Of a stretch of 64,000 bases of DNA, positions 22,134 through 31,271 are shown in pieces. Position 1 is the first letter of the stretch. Every line of letters starts with the position of its first letter. The position numbers and the translations under genes were made by a program. Below the pieces are notes generated by a model. That model worked only from the letters and a program-made list of their open reading frames with translations. It made no database searches and was not told the origin of the DNA. The stretch is from positions 62,001 to 126,000 of the forward strand of contig JARJFC010000004.1 in NCBI GenBank assembly GCA_029310945.1, in the 5' to 3' direction. The DNA comes from Leptospira sp. 96542 (GTDB taxonomy: Bacteria; Spirochaetota; Leptospiria; Leptospirales; Leptospiraceae).

Positions 22134-23840
22134 TTAAAAAATCCGCATTACATCATTAAAAGAAACATACAATCCAAGGCCTATCAGGAAGAAAAAACCC
22201 AATCGAAACACAAACTCAATGGCTTTTCTTGGTAGTGGTCTTCCTGTCACAGCTTCATAAGCATAGAGAACGATATGTCCTCCGTCAGCCATAGGAATTG
22301 GCAAAAGGTTCATAACCATAAGTGCAAGTGAAATCTTTGCCACAAAATCAAGATAGGTCGCCCAACCATACTCCAGACTAATGCCTGCGATTTGTACGAT
22401 TCCGATTGGACCAGAAAGATTTTCTTTCGGAGAAAGTAAGCCAGAGAATAACATTTTAATGCCTGTTAGAGTGGTTGCAACATTATCATAAACTTTTTTC
22501 GAAGCCGAAACAAAGGCCGTCACCACACCTGTCTCTTTTGCCATTTTCTCAGCTTCAAATTTCATCGAAGCCCTAAAACCAAGTAGTCCAATGGGTTTTA
22601 AATTCACATCTGCAGAATATTTCATATTCCCAATCCAAACATCCTTTCTGCCTGAATTGTTTTTTAAGTAGTTAGTAATTTTATCCGCAGATTCAAATGT
22701 TTGATTTTCAATTTTCAAATTGGATAATTTATTTTCAATTTCTGCATCATAACCATCCAACCGAACATAAGGTACGTTCAGATCCATAAATTGTGGATGA
22801 GTGATATTCCAAAATTCAAAAACATTAGCACCTAGAACTGGTATTTCAACTGTTACAAGTTCTGTGCTCCACGGTGTTACAAGTGGATATTTTTTACGTT
22901 CAACAAGAACTGGGATGGTTTTACCTTGGTGTTTACCGAGTTCAGTCTGCAATTCGGGTACAGTGTGTACATCAACACCTGCCACCTTCAAAATCACATC
23001 TCCATCATTTAAATAGGTTAAAGCTCTACGCCTTAAACTCTTTTCTCTTTCGACGATGTTTCTTTGTTTTAGTATTTCTTCTGGGATTTCATCTTTTTTC
23101 TCTTCCAACTTTGATTGGAAGAACTCCGACGACTTATCATCTTTATCAAGTACATTTGCAAGTAAATGACCCATTTGTTCTGAATAAGTAAAGGTTGAAA
23201 TTACCCTTCTCTCTCCAAAGGGCATAACTCCAATGGTTGGGTGACCACCTGCCGAATACAAATTGGGAATTATCGTTTGTTTTACAACCTTACCAGCCCG
23301 TTCATATTCCACATCAATGGGATCCCCATTTGTCAAACTCACATTCGTGAATATGTCTTCAAAATTTTCAGTAGGCTTCCCATTAACGGAAATAATGCGG
23401 TCACCCGTACGAAGTCCAGCATTATAAGCAGGACTTGAAACCTTATTTGCATCTTCAATAAAAATTCGATTGGAAGAAGGGCTATCCCCTGATAAATCCA
23501 AAATAAATAAAAGTACAAATCCCAGAACCAAATTGGCAAAGGGACCACCGAGAACAGGTATCATTCGTTTTAAAGGTGGTGCGGATAATAAATCGCCAGG
23601 CCGATTCTTTTTCTTTTTGGAATAATCATCTCCTCGAAAGAGAACATAACCACCGATGGGTATGGCTGTTATTTGATAGATGGTTTTTCCGATTCTTTTT
23701 TTCCAAATGCCCTTTCCATAACCTAACGAAAATATGCGAGCTTCAACCCCCACAAGTTTTCCACAAAGCAGATGTCCCAACTCATGGATGAATATAGAAA
23801 CCGCCAACATAAACACTGCACCAAAAATAAGAATTATCAT
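22134..23840 (-). CDS. rseP: Site-2 protease RseP
   Basis: Zinc intramembrane protease that cleaves anti-sigma factors and remnant signal peptides in the inner membrane. The HExxH motif is in FIHELGHLLCGKL near residue 17, the third zinc-ligand region reads NLLPIPMADGGHIV near residue 510, and PDZ domains occur between the membrane segments (for example PAYNAGLRTGDRIISVNGKP). At 568 residues it is about 100 longer than typical RseP (about 450); the excess lies in the PDZ-to-second-catalytic region. It overlaps dxr by 4 bases. Confidence 0.94.
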   Translation of the reverse strand: MIILIFGAVFMLAVSIFIHELGHLLCGKLVGVEARIFSLGYGKGIWKKRIGKTIYQITAIPIGGYVLFRGDDYSKKKKNRPGDLLSAPPLKRMIPVLGGPFANLVLGFVLLFILDLSGDSPSSNRIFIEDANKVSSPAYNAGLRTGDRIISVNGKPTENFEDIFTNVSLTNGDPIDVEYERAGKVVKQTIIPNLYSAGGHPTIGVMPFGERRVISTFTYSEQMGHLLANVLDKDDKSSEFFQSKLEEKKDEIPEEILKQRNIVEREKSLRRRALTYLNDGDVILKVAGVDVHTVPELQTELGKHQGKTIPVLVERKKYPLVTPWSTELVTVEIPVLGANVFEFWNITHPQFMDLNVPYVRLDGYDAEIENKLSNLKIENQTFESADKITNYLKNNSGRKDVWIGNMKYSADVNLKPIGLLGFRASMKFEAEKMAKETGVVTAFVSASKKVYDNVATTLTGIKMLFSGLLSPKENLSGPIGIVQIAGISLEYGWATYLDFVAKISLALMVMNLLPIPMADGGHIVLYAYEAVTGRPLPRKAIEFVFRLGFFFLIGLGLYVSFNDVMRIF

Positions 23841-24997
23841 TTCGGAACACCCCCTTTCAAAAATTTGGATTGGATAAAATTCCTTGTTTCTAACTCTTTA
23901 GACAGAAAACTTTCAAAATCATTTGGATTTGTTATCTCTATGGAATCCAAAGCCGACTGAATTAGCTTAGGTATCGATAAAAATGAGATTTTCCCTTCTA
24001 AAAACAAATTTACAGCCTCTTCATTGGCCGCATTAAAAATACAAGGTGCAACTCCCCCTGTCCGACCAGCTTGGTATGCAAGCGATAACCCAGGATAACG
24101 TTCATTATCTGGCGGAAAAAATTCTAAGGTTTTCCAACTGGATGGTTTTCTTTCGATTAAAATTTTGGGAGTAGGTTCTGGATAAAACAATGAATGTGCG
24201 ATTGGATATACCATATCTGGCTGGCTTGTGTATTGAATACAAGCCCCATCGATGGTTTCGATAATTCCATGAGTGAGAGATTGCGGGTGGATCACCACTT
24301 CAATTTCATCATAACTGAACCCAAACAAAAAATGGGCTTCTATGACTTCCAGGCCTTTGTTGATTAAACCCGCAGAATCCACTGTGATTTTTGGACCCAT
24401 TGACCATGTTGGATGATTTAAGGTTTGTTCGATGGTCACATTGGCTAAATCTTCTATTGGGAGATTTCGAAAACTTCCTCCGGATGCCGTGAGAGTGATG
24501 GCTCGGATATTTGCTCTTTGTTCTTTCTCGATCAATTGAAATAGTGCATTGTGTTCGGAATCAACAGGCACAATTATTGTTTTGTTTTCTTTGACCAAAT
24601 CGTTGATGAGAGGGCCAAAGGTAACCAAAGTTTCTTTGTTTGCGATTGCAATTTTTTTACCTGCTTTGATAGCGGCGATGGTGGGATGAACCCCTCTCGA
24701 ACCAACAACAGCAGTGACCACCACCGACAATTTCGAAATTGTAACAATGTCAGAAAGTGTCGACTCGTTATACAAAACTTTTGTATTTAAATAAGAATCC
24801 CCCAGTATCCCCACCAAACGCTCGTCAGTGATGGAGATAACTTCTGGTGAAAATTCTTCGATGAGTTTTTTTGCAAGTTCCCAATTGGAATGAACTGAAA
24901 AACTCACCAATTGAAATTCATTTGGAAATTGGCGGAGGACTTTGAGTGTGGACTGGCCAACAGACCCAGAAATTCCTAATACCCCAACTCCAATCAT
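23837..24997 (-). CDS. dxr: 1-deoxy-D-xylulose-5-phosphate reductoisomerase
   Basis: Second MEP-pathway step, NADPH-dependent conversion of DXP to MEP. 386 residues, normal length. The NADPH motif is GISGSVGQST (usual form GSTGSIGxxT), the metal and substrate Glu/Asp lie in VDSEHNALFQ, the flexible-loop and His region reads NHPTWSMGPKITVDSAGLINKGLEVIEA, and AANEEAV follows. It overlaps rseP by 4 bases and sits after cdsA, the standard uppS-cdsA-dxr-rseP-proS order. Confidence 0.96.
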   Translation of the reverse strand: MIGVGVLGISGSVGQSTLKVLRQFPNEFQLVSFSVHSNWELAKKLIEEFSPEVISITDERLVGILGDSYLNTKVLYNESTLSDIVTISKLSVVVTAVVGSRGVHPTIAAIKAGKKIAIANKETLVTFGPLINDLVKENKTIIVPVDSEHNALFQLIEKEQRANIRAITLTASGGSFRNLPIEDLANVTIEQTLNHPTWSMGPKITVDSAGLINKGLEVIEAHFLFGFSYDEIEVVIHPQSLTHGIIETIDGACIQYTSQPDMVYPIAHSLFYPEPTPKILIERKPSSWKTLEFFPPDNERYPGLSLAYQAGRTGGVAPCIFNAANEEAVNLFLEGKISFLSIPKLIQSALDSIEITNPNDFESFLSKELETRNFIQSKFLKGGVPK

Positions 24998-25025
24998 AAA
25001 TTATCTTTGACCCGTTCCGTATTGT

Positions 25026-25937
25026 TTAAACAGAATAGCCAAAAATTCCCTTGATGACTAAATAATAGTACACCACAGGAACTGTGAATAACATAGCGTC
25101 TGCTAAATCAAGAAGCCCTCCATGACCAGGAATGAGTTGGGATGAGTCTTTAATTTTTGCGTCCCGTTTCATTGCCGATTCTGCTAAGTCTCCCATCACA
25201 GAAATGATAGAAACCACAAAGGCGAGTATTACCGATTCCAAAATTCCCAATGGAACCTTAACCCCGCTGAAATGTTCCCATAAAAAATTTAAGAGTAAAA
25301 CACTGAGAACTGCAGAAATATTGCCTGTGATATAACCTTCCCAAGTTTTTTTTGGAGAAATCTTTAGACCTGCAGAGTGTTTTCCAAACCAACGCCCACC
25401 AAAATAAGCTCCCGCATCACTGAGGAAGGTAATGGTTGAAACGAGGAAGATATAATATGCTCCAAACGGGAAGGCAAGTAAAAGTAAAAAATGACCGACG
25501 GGTATGGCCAAATACAAAGGGCCAAGCATTGTGGCACTGGCTGAGAACAAAGCACCGTCTAACGGACGTTTAAAAATTTGTAACACCCAAACGGTGATGA
25601 GCAATAAAACCAATAAAAATGGAATTGGGTGAAAACTTTCGCGTAAAATTTTTGAGAGTTCGGAAATCGCCGTAGGTGGGGTTACGTTGAATTGTAATCC
25701 CAAAAATTGGATGTAATAAACGGTAAAGATGAGAATGCTAAAAAACAAACCGGTTCCCAGAAATGGTTTGGAATCTTCTCTTTTGCAGAATGCATACAAT
25801 TCTTTGACACCAAAAAAAATAAGACCCACACCAAAAAGATAAAACTCAATGTAATACCATTCAGAATGAAAAATCATAAAAACATACACTGCTACAAGGG
25901 CAATGGAAGAAAGGATACGGAGTGTCGTTTCACTCAT
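25026..25937 (-). CDS. cdsA: Phosphatidate cytidylyltransferase
   Basis: Integral membrane enzyme making CDP-diacylglycerol from phosphatidate and CTP. 303 residues with about eight hydrophobic segments. The catalytic signatures are SDAGAYFGGRWFGKH, followed by ISPKKTWEGYITG, and the C-terminal PGHGGLLDLADAMLFTV with the conserved Asp pair. The start overlaps the uppS stop by 4 bases, implying translational coupling between the polyprenyl and phospholipid branches. Confidence 0.95.
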   Translation of the reverse strand: MSETTLRILSSIALVAVYVFMIFHSEWYYIEFYLFGVGLIFFGVKELYAFCKREDSKPFLGTGLFFSILIFTVYYIQFLGLQFNVTPPTAISELSKILRESFHPIPFLLVLLLITVWVLQIFKRPLDGALFSASATMLGPLYLAIPVGHFLLLLAFPFGAYYIFLVSTITFLSDAGAYFGGRWFGKHSAGLKISPKKTWEGYITGNISAVLSVLLLNFLWEHFSGVKVPLGILESVILAFVVSIISVMGDLAESAMKRDAKIKDSSQLIPGHGGLLDLADAMLFTVPVVYYYLVIKGIFGYSV

Positions 25938-26647
25938 AACAAACCACCAAATTTTCGTTTTCGGGAATCAAAAAATAATAGAGCTTCTTCCAAAGAAGAC
26001 CTGCCAAAATCAGGCCAGAGGGTGTTGGTAAAAAAGATTTCTGCATACGCAATTTGCCAAAGTAAAAAGTTAGAGATCCGCTGCTCCCCTGCAGTTCTGA
26101 TCAATAAATCTACTGGTGGTAAGGGGGATGTATACAAATATTTTTCAAATTCTTTGGTGGAAATAGGTTTATCCAAAGTTTCTTTTTTGGATTTTCGTCC
26201 ATCCATTATCCTCGAAAAATTACTTAAAATCTCTTCTTGGGATCCATAATTCAAACAAAAGTTGGTAACTAATTTTTTGTTCTTTTTTGTAACTTCAACG
26301 GCGTGGTCGATTTTTCCAAGAACCGTTTTGGATAGTTTTGTACGTGAACCACTGTGTTTAATACGGATTCCTTTTTTATGAATATCAGGAAGCCTTGTAT
26401 CGATAAATTCAACTAACAAACCAAAGATGGCTTGGATTTCTGTAATGGGGCGTTTCCAATTTTCTGTAGAAAATGCATAAAGCGAAACCGCAGGAATTTT
26501 ATAATCGAGTGCCACATCAAGCAAACGGTCGATTGCGTTTGCTCCTTCTCTGTGGCCTTCGGTTCTTTTTTTGCCCTTTCCTTCAGCCCACCTTCCATTT
26601 CCGTCCATAATGACAGCAATATGGGAAGGAATAGAATTCAGTTTCAT
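25934..26647 (-). CDS. uppS: Undecaprenyl diphosphate synthase
   Basis: cis-Prenyltransferase making the C55 carrier lipid for peptidoglycan and O-antigen. 237 residues. Substrate motifs visible: AVIMDGNGRWAEGKGKKR (catalytic Asp), SLYAFSTENWKRP (Asn/Trp), and the C-terminal DLLIRTAGEQRISNFLLWQ with the Arg/Glu that bind IPP. The gene is 4 bases after frr and overlaps cdsA by 4 bases. Confidence 0.96.
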   Translation of the reverse strand: MKLNSIPSHIAVIMDGNGRWAEGKGKKRTEGHREGANAIDRLLDVALDYKIPAVSLYAFSTENWKRPITEIQAIFGLLVEFIDTRLPDIHKKGIRIKHSGSRTKLSKTVLGKIDHAVEVTKKNKKLVTNFCLNYGSQEEILSNFSRIMDGRKSKKETLDKPISTKEFEKYLYTSPLPPVDLLIRTAGEQRISNFLLWQIAYAEIFFTNTLWPDFGRSSLEEALLFFDSRKRKFGGLL

Positions 26648-26651
26648 AAAT

Positions 26652-27209
26652 TTAAAGAGTGGTAATCTCTTTCTCTTTTTCCTTTTCTAAATCACCAAGT
26701 TTGGCAATGTAAGAATCGGTGATCTTTTGGATTTTATCTTGGTGACCCTTTAATTCATCCTGAGACATTTCTGCCTGGTGTTTTTTAAGATCATCATTGG
26801 CATCACGACGGATATTACGAATGGCAACTTTTTTTTCTTCTGCCTTTTGTTTTACAACTTTGGCAAGCTCCTTTCGTCTTTCGCCTGTTAGCTCGGGAAT
26901 ATTGATACGAATACTTGTCCCATCATTATTGGGAGTGAGTCCAAGGCTTGCTGCAAAAATTGCTTTTTCAATGTCTTTCAACATTCCCTTTTCGAAAGGG
27001 GTGATGAGAATCATGCGTGGTTCGGGAACTGCAATTTTACCCAATTGGTTGAGTGGGGTGAGGGTTCCATAATAATCCACACGAACATCTTCCACCATCA
27101 TAGGATTTGCTTTGCCCGTACGAATGGTTGAAAAATCTTTTTTCAAAGCCTCTACTGTTTTGTCCATTTTGGACTGCATCGATTTTATTATTTCATCTAC
27201 CATCTTCAA
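26652..27209 (-). CDS. frr: Ribosome recycling factor
   Basis: Releases 70S ribosomes from mRNA with EF-G after termination. 185 residues, normal length. The motifs [36 protein letters not shown] and [14 protein letters not shown] are family signatures. The start is ambiguous: TTG at 27209 has an AGGA site at good spacing, while an ATG at 27203 is two codons downstream. Either way the gene overlaps pyrH (by 17 or 11 bases). Confidence 0.96.
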   Translation of the reverse strand: MKMVDEIIKSMQSKMDKTVEALKKDFSTIRTGKANPMMVEDVRVDYYGTLTPLNQLGKIAVPEPRMILITPFEKGMLKDIEKAIFAASLGLTPNNDGTSIRINIPELTGERRKELAKVVKQKAEEKKVAIRNIRRDANDDLKKHQAEMSQDELKGHQDKIQKITDSYIAKLGDLEKEKEKEITTL

Positions 27210-27939
27210 TCACTTCCTCTGAATTGGAAATTAGGGTTCCAATTGGTTCACCAATGATGAGTTTTTTTAAGTTACCTGATTTAAAAATATCAAACACAAT
27301 GATGGGCATATTATTATCCATACAAAGGCTGAGTGCAGTTGAATCCATAACCTTTAACCTACGTTTGATGGATTCCATAAAAGAAACCTGCAAATACCTT
27401 TTGGCAGTATTGTCTTTTTTTGGATCTGCGGTGTACACTCCGTCCACTTTTGTGGCTTTCAAAATGACTTCACACCCAACTTCCACAGCACGCAAACTAG
27501 CAGTTGTGTCTGTGGTAAAGTATGGGTTTCCAGTTCCACCAGCGAATATGATCACACGGTTTTTTTCCAAATGGCGAACGGCACGCCTACGAATGTAGGG
27601 TTCGGCCACCGATTTCATTTCAATAGCGGACAATACGCGGGTGAACATTCCTTGTTTTTCACATGCATCTTGTAATGCGAGGGCATTCATAATGGTTCCA
27701 AGCATACCCATATAATCGGCTGTGGCACGATCCATCCCAGATTTTGCGAGAGTTTCTCCCCGGATCATATTACCGCCGCCGACAACAACAGCAACTTCAA
27801 GACCCAAGGAATGTATTTCTTTGATTTGTCCGGCAAGAGAAAATGTTTTATTGGTATCAATACCAAGTTCACCTTCTCCGGCGAGAGCCTCGCCGGATAC
27901 TTTGATCAGAATCCTTTTGAAACGAGGATTACTGCCCAC
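27193..27939 (-). CDS. pyrH: Uridylate kinase
   Basis: Phosphorylates UMP to UDP; hexameric amino-acid-kinase fold, cytosolic. 248 residues. Motifs: [13 protein letters not shown] near residue 9, [33 protein letters not shown] and [15 protein letters not shown]. The start is GTG at 27939, overlapping tsf by 11 bases, with a GAGG site about 10 bases before it inside tsf. The C-terminus overlaps frr. Confidence 0.96.
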   Translation of the reverse strand: MGSNPRFKRILIKVSGEALAGEGELGIDTNKTFSLAGQIKEIHSLGLEVAVVVGGGNMIRGETLAKSGMDRATADYMGMLGTIMNALALQDACEKQGMFTRVLSAIEMKSVAEPYIRRRAVRHLEKNRVIIFAGGTGNPYFTTDTTASLRAVEVGCEVILKATKVDGVYTADPKKDNTAKRYLQVSFMESIKRRLKVMDSTALSLCMDNNMPIIVFDIFKSGNLKKLIIGEPIGTLISNSEEVIEDGR

Positions 27940-28525
27940 CTACTTGAAACCTCGAGAACCTTCCGACGGTGATGTTTTCACCGAACTTCGCAATGGCTTC
28001 TTGGAGAAGGTCATTGACGGTTTTTGAGTTATCCCGAATGGATTTTTGGTGTAAGAGACAGATCTCTTCGTAGTATTTTTTCAATTTACCAGGAAGGATC
28101 TTCTCGATTTGGTCAGGTTTTTTCCCTTCTTTTTCCAAAAGAGCCTTTTGGATATTGGACTCATTTTCAATTTCTTCTTTGGGAATGGATTCCTCACTGA
28201 TGTACAGTGGGCTCATTGCCGTGATTTGTAATGCAATTTCTTTACCCAAAGCTTCGAAGGCTTCGTTATTGGCAACAAAGTCGGTTTCACAGTTGAGCTC
28301 AAGGAGTACCCCTGTTTTACCAGTTCCATGGATATAAGCAATGACCTTACCTTCTCCGGTTTCCCGACCAGCTCGTTTTGCTGCTTTTGCGAGACCTTTT
28401 TCGCGGAGGTAGGTAACTGATTTTTCTACATCGCCACCGTTTTCTTCGAGCGCTTTTTTGCAATCCATCATACCCGCGCCAGTTCTTTCGCGGAGATCTT
28501 TAATGAGTTCTGAACTAACGGCCAT
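27929..28525 (-). CDS. tsf: Elongation factor Ts, short form
   Basis: Guanine-nucleotide exchange factor for EF-Tu. 198 residues against 280-295 in E. coli; the missing part is the second core subdomain, as in other short EF-Ts proteins. The N-terminal signature [20 protein letters not shown] and [13 protein letters not shown] are present. The ATG shares one base with the rpsB stop, so translation is probably coupled. Confidence 0.95.
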   Translation of the reverse strand: MAVSSELIKDLRERTGAGMMDCKKALEENGGDVEKSVTYLREKGLAKAAKRAGRETGEGKVIAYIHGTGKTGVLLELNCETDFVANNEAFEALGKEIALQITAMSPLYISEESIPKEEIENESNIQKALLEKEGKKPDQIEKILPGKLKKYYEEICLLHQKSIRDNSKTVNDLLQEAIAKFGENITVGRFSRFQVGGQ

Positions 28526-29454
28526 TATTCTTTACCTTCAGTTGTAGTTTCTGCTTTAACTTCTGTTTCTGCCTTCACTTCTGCTGTCTCGGTTTTCACT
28601 TCCACTTCTGCTTTTTTTGCTGCATCTGGATCCACAGGGATGTCTTTCGCAACAGGAGGAAGTTCATCGTCCATGATGAATTTTCCAGATTCGTCATACT
28701 CACCTTGGTATTCGAGAGCCAATTGTTCTGCATCCATATCCTCAGAAAAGTTGGTTTGGATGACTTCGCCACCAGTCCCTTCGAGAACCGCATTTGCCAT
28801 TGTATCTAAAAATAAGGAAATGGCACGGATGGCATCATCGTTGCCAGGGATAGGGTAATCGATTGGTTCTGGATCGCAGTTTGTATCGATCACAGCGAAC
28901 ACCTTCAAACCCAATTTTTTAGCTTCCTTCACTGCGATTTCTTCTTTTTTAGGATCGATCACAAAAAGGATTTCGGGAATGACAGCCATATCTTTGATTC
29001 CACCCAAAGTTTGTCTGAGTTTTTCCAACTCACGTTTGAGTGAAAGTGCTTCTTTTTTAGTCCGTGCTTCTTGTTCGAAAGAGTTGTTCTCTTCCATTTG
29101 TTCCAATCGTTTGAGACGAGCGATTGATTTTTTCACTGTATTCCAGTTGGTCAAAAGCCCACCCAACCAACGGTTGGACACATAATACATGCTACATGCA
29201 AGTGCTGCTCTTTCGATGGCACCGCGCGCTTGTTTTTTTGTACCGACAAATAAAACTTTTTTACCTTGGCCAGTTAACTTTTTCAAAGCATCGTATGCTT
29301 CTTTGGTTTTTTGAACTGTTTTTTGGAGGTCAATGATGTGGATACCGTTACGTGCCGTATAAACATACGGACTCATTTTTGGGTTCCAACGACGTGTTTG
29401 GTGACCGAAGTGTACGCCTGCTTCAAGCAGACTCTTCATGGAAATTACTGACAT
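28525..29454 (-). CDS. rpsB: Small-subunit ribosomal protein S2 with acidic C-terminal tail
   Basis: S2 of the 30S subunit. The core of about 235 residues has [32 protein letters not shown] and [22 protein letters not shown]. Total length is 309, about 65 more than E. coli S2 (241). The extra C-terminal residues are acidic and low-complexity, with repeating units such as [19 protein letters not shown]. An AAGGGG ribosome site lies within the end of the preceding small gene. It starts the rpsB-tsf-pyrH-frr run. Confidence 0.96.
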   Translation of the reverse strand: MSVISMKSLLEAGVHFGHQTRRWNPKMSPYVYTARNGIHIIDLQKTVQKTKEAYDALKKLTGQGKKVLFVGTKKQARGAIERAALACSMYYVSNRWLGGLLTNWNTVKKSIARLKRLEQMEENNSFEQEARTKKEALSLKRELEKLRQTLGGIKDMAVIPEILFVIDPKKEEIAVKEAKKLGLKVFAVIDTNCDPEPIDYPIPGNDDAIRAISLFLDTMANAVLEGTGGEVIQTNFSEDMDAEQLALEYQGEYDESGKFIMDDELPPVAKDIPVDPDAAKKAEVEVKTETAEVKAETEVKAETTTEGKE

Positions 29455-29457
29455 AAA

Positions 29458-29691
29458 CTACCCCTTTTTTAGTGCGAGATATCCAGACGCTACAAGACCG
29501 ATGATACTTGCAGGGGTTAGCTGGAACTCGACTTTAATTATGTAAAGCTCGAACGATACAGGTGATTCAAACAAAAACTTGGAGAGAAAACTTGTGCCAA
29601 GGAGGCGGTCAATCACCACTCCAGCCACAGCTCCCGCCATGAGACCCAAAAAAAACACGAGAAGTAGGTTCCCGATTTGGGATTTGTTCAT
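29458..29691 (-). CDS. Small membrane protein, DUF4321-like
   Basis: 77 residues. Two membrane helices, near residues 7-25 (GNLLLVFFLGLMAGAVAGV) and 58-75, with a central loop ending in VEFQLTPASIIGLVASGYLA, the DUF4321 pattern of a short two-helix membrane protein. Function unknown. The ATG at 29691 is preferred over an upstream TTG at 29751, because the extra residues would not be membrane-compatible and the TTG is part of the -35 candidate. Only 3 bases separate it from rpsB, so it is the first gene of the ribosomal run. Confidence 0.8.
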   Translation of the reverse strand: MNKSQIGNLLLVFFLGLMAGAVAGVVIDRLLGTSFLSKFLFESPVSFELYIIKVEFQLTPASIIGLVASGYLALKKG

Positions 29692-29722
29692 AAAACAAGC
29701 ACCATTGCTTAAGCTTCCATGC

Positions 29723-29751
29723 CAGGATTTTGGTTTACAGCCAATTGTCAA
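29723..29751 (-). promoter_or_regulatory. Candidate promoter for the DUF4321-rpsB-tsf run
   Basis: A perfect -35 box TTGACA (29746-29751 on the minus strand) with a 17-base spacer before a poor -10 region (ATCCTG at 29723-29728). It is the only consensus-like box upstream of the ribosomal run. The poor -10 box keeps confidence low. Confidence 0.3.
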
Positions 29752-29866
29752 GGGGAAAGAGCTTGGGCGGCTCCAAACCGACCAATTGTAAACTGAGATT
29801 TTGGTTGGGACCGGGCTCTCCGTTCCAATCTCCGATTTCCACTCCGATCCCTGCCGCAGGCTAGAA

Positions 29867-30352
29867 CTAAGGCGAGAAAAAACTCCAAAACGTTTTCAGG
29901 AAGATGGCTAGCGTCATGGACATTTGGATGCCGACGACCCAAAAGAGCACCCGGAAGCGTTCGTCAATGCTTGCGAACCTTTGATCGACCGCAGCAAATC
30001 TTTGGTCGATCGCAAGAAAGTGTTTGTCGATGGCAGAAAACCTGAGATCGATAGCGGCAAATCTTTGGTCAATGGCTAGAAACCATTTATCGATGGCGGC
30101 AAACCTTTGGTCGATCGATAAAAACCGCTGGTTCTGAGCATCCCTAAACGCATGGAACTCCAAACGGAAGGATTCAATCCGTTCACTGCCTTTGATGATT
30201 TCTATTTCCATGGGAAGGATTCGTTCCTTCTCCCATTTTACCTCCAACGGAATGACAGCCGCAAGTACTTTTTCGCCTATGGCAGTTTCGATTGCCCTTG
30301 CGATCTCCTCTGGAACATGTATTTTTTGCAAAAGCCTTGTGAGTTCGGACAT
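29867..30352 (-). CDS. Heptad-repeat coiled-coil protein with C-terminal membrane anchor
   Basis: 161 residues. The N-terminal 70 residues are helical and charged; residues 75-130 are eight consecutive seven-residue repeats of the form Q-R-F-x-x-I-D, followed by a single C-terminal membrane helix at about residues 136-157. This predicts a coiled-coil rod tethered tail-first to the membrane. The layout recalls the Bdr repeat proteins of Borrelia, also with a C-terminal anchor, but that is analogy and not sequence homology I can claim. The ATG has an AGGGG site 6 bases upstream. Confidence 0.8.
   Translation of the reverse strand: MSELTRLLQKIHVPEEIARAIETAIGEKVLAAVIPLEVKWEKERILPMEIEIIKGSERIESFRLEFHAFRDAQNQRFLSIDQRFAAIDKWFLAIDQRFAAIDLRFSAIDKHFLAIDQRFAAVDQRFASIDERFRVLFWVVGIQMSMTLAIFLKTFWSFFSP
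29963..30130 (-). repeat. Eight tandem 21-bp (seven-residue) repeats
   Basis: In-frame array of eight 21-base units inside the heptad protein. Consensus encodes QRFAAID, with units reading KWFLAID, LRFSAID and KHFLAID at intervals, so a second-order QRF/K-F alternation is visible. Repeat length divisible by three means copy-number change keeps the frame. Confidence 0.85.
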
Positions 30353-30428
30353 ACAACCCCTATCGGGATGTAAGGTGGGAAATTTGGGGTTTGGTTTCGG
30401 TAATTGACGGAAAATCTAAATAGACAAG

Positions 30429-30890
30429 TTACATTGAGCCGCCGGAGGAACTTCCAGGACCAAATAACCCACGACATACGGGAAAGTTCAATTGGAAATT
30501 AGTGTTTCCCCTTCCTTCGATCAAAGGTTCACAAGGGATTAGGAGGACTTCTCGAATGCAAACATCCAGATTTCGTTTTTCAACATAACCATAAAAAGAA
30601 TCACAACTTTGTAATGCCTTCTGCGTTTTTTTTGTCATTGCTGTAGACTTACAACTCAAGGCCTGTTCGGTTGTGTTATATCCAGCCAACACAAGTAACG
30701 ACTCGGAAGCTTCAGGACAGATCGCCTTCTTCAAAACAACGGCAGCTGTGAATTTGCGAAAGGCTTCGTTACGCGTTACCTTTGAAGGATCCAATTCGTT
30801 TTTTGTATCAAAATACAAATCGCCTATACAATTGTTCAACGTGGCAACTAGGAAAAGAAACGACACAAAGACTTTCAAGATTTGATTCAT
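30429..30890 (-). CDS. Putative lipoprotein, 153 aa, Cys-rich
   Basis: The signal segment VFVSFLFLVATLNNC ends in a lipobox-like Asn-Asn-Cys at residue 22. The mature part has six further Cys residues, in an ICPEASES, LSCKSTA, SCDSFYG, VCIREV, PCEPLI, VCRGLFG series, suggesting disulphides in the periplasm. The end is Gly/Ser-rich (GPGSSSGGSM). No family recognised. Confidence 0.65.
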   Translation of the reverse strand: MNQILKVFVSFLFLVATLNNCIGDLYFDTKNELDPSKVTRNEAFRKFTAAVVLKKAICPEASESLLVLAGYNTTEQALSCKSTAMTKKTQKALQSCDSFYGYVEKRNLDVCIREVLLIPCEPLIEGRGNTNFQLNFPVCRGLFGPGSSSGGSM

Positions 30891-31027
30891 AATTTTTATC
30901 TACGATATTCGAATGCCTAATTCATTCTGTTCCAATACAAATTTGCAAATATATTTGTAATTATTATATTATGAATATCCTCGTCTTTTTTTATCCAGAA
31001 AACAATTCTGTGACAAATGTTAGTAGG

Positions 31028-31192
31028 CTATTTGCCGTGGCAGTGTTTGAATTTTTTTCCACTTTTGCACGGGCAAGGAGCATTGCGAGGAACGGTCCGT
31101 TGCCTAAGTATAAACCGCTCTTTCCTCGGTGTATCCAAGATATACCCACATTGAATGATGGAAACTGCTGTGTCCCATTTCGTTGGTTTCAT
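31028..31192 (-). CDS. SEC-C motif mini-protein, 54 aa
   Basis: A 54-residue reading frame read directly from the minus strand. The last 19 residues form a SEC-C zinc motif, [17 protein letters not shown] (C-x-C-x8-C-H), the same element that ends SecA and many stress or nuclease proteins, here with Lys for the usual Gly after the second Cys. The first 35 residues include [25 protein letters not shown] ribosome site sits 6 bases before the ATG, and an in-frame TAG precedes it, so it stands alone rather than being a tail of a larger frame. It could still be a relic. Confidence 0.6.
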   Translation of the reverse strand: MKPTKWDTAVSIIQCGYILDTPRKERFILRQRTVPRNAPCPCKSGKKFKHCHGK

Positions 31193-31271
31193 CTAATACC
31201 TCGGTTCGTGCTTGCGATAAAAAAAAGAAATACGTGCAGTTCACAGAAAAATTTGAATGCCGCCTACAACA

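Noticed and set aside
29752..29866. A GC-richer 115-base gap examined for a tRNA or small RNA
   Set aside because: No cloverleaf or strong fold; only a five-base CCTGC/GCAGG stem was found.
29748..29942. A 64-residue minus-strand frame overlapping the end of the heptad protein
   Set aside because: Overlaps a better-supported gene, Arg-rich, no ribosome site; judged spurious.
29963..30130. Tandem repeats first suspected as a CRISPR-like array
   Set aside because: The 21-base units are contiguous, in frame and without spacers; they encode a coiled coil.
30936..30959. AT-rich inverted repeat between the Cys-rich lipoprotein and SEC-C genes
   Set aside because: Seven-base arms of almost pure A/T in an AT-rich gap; expected often by chance.
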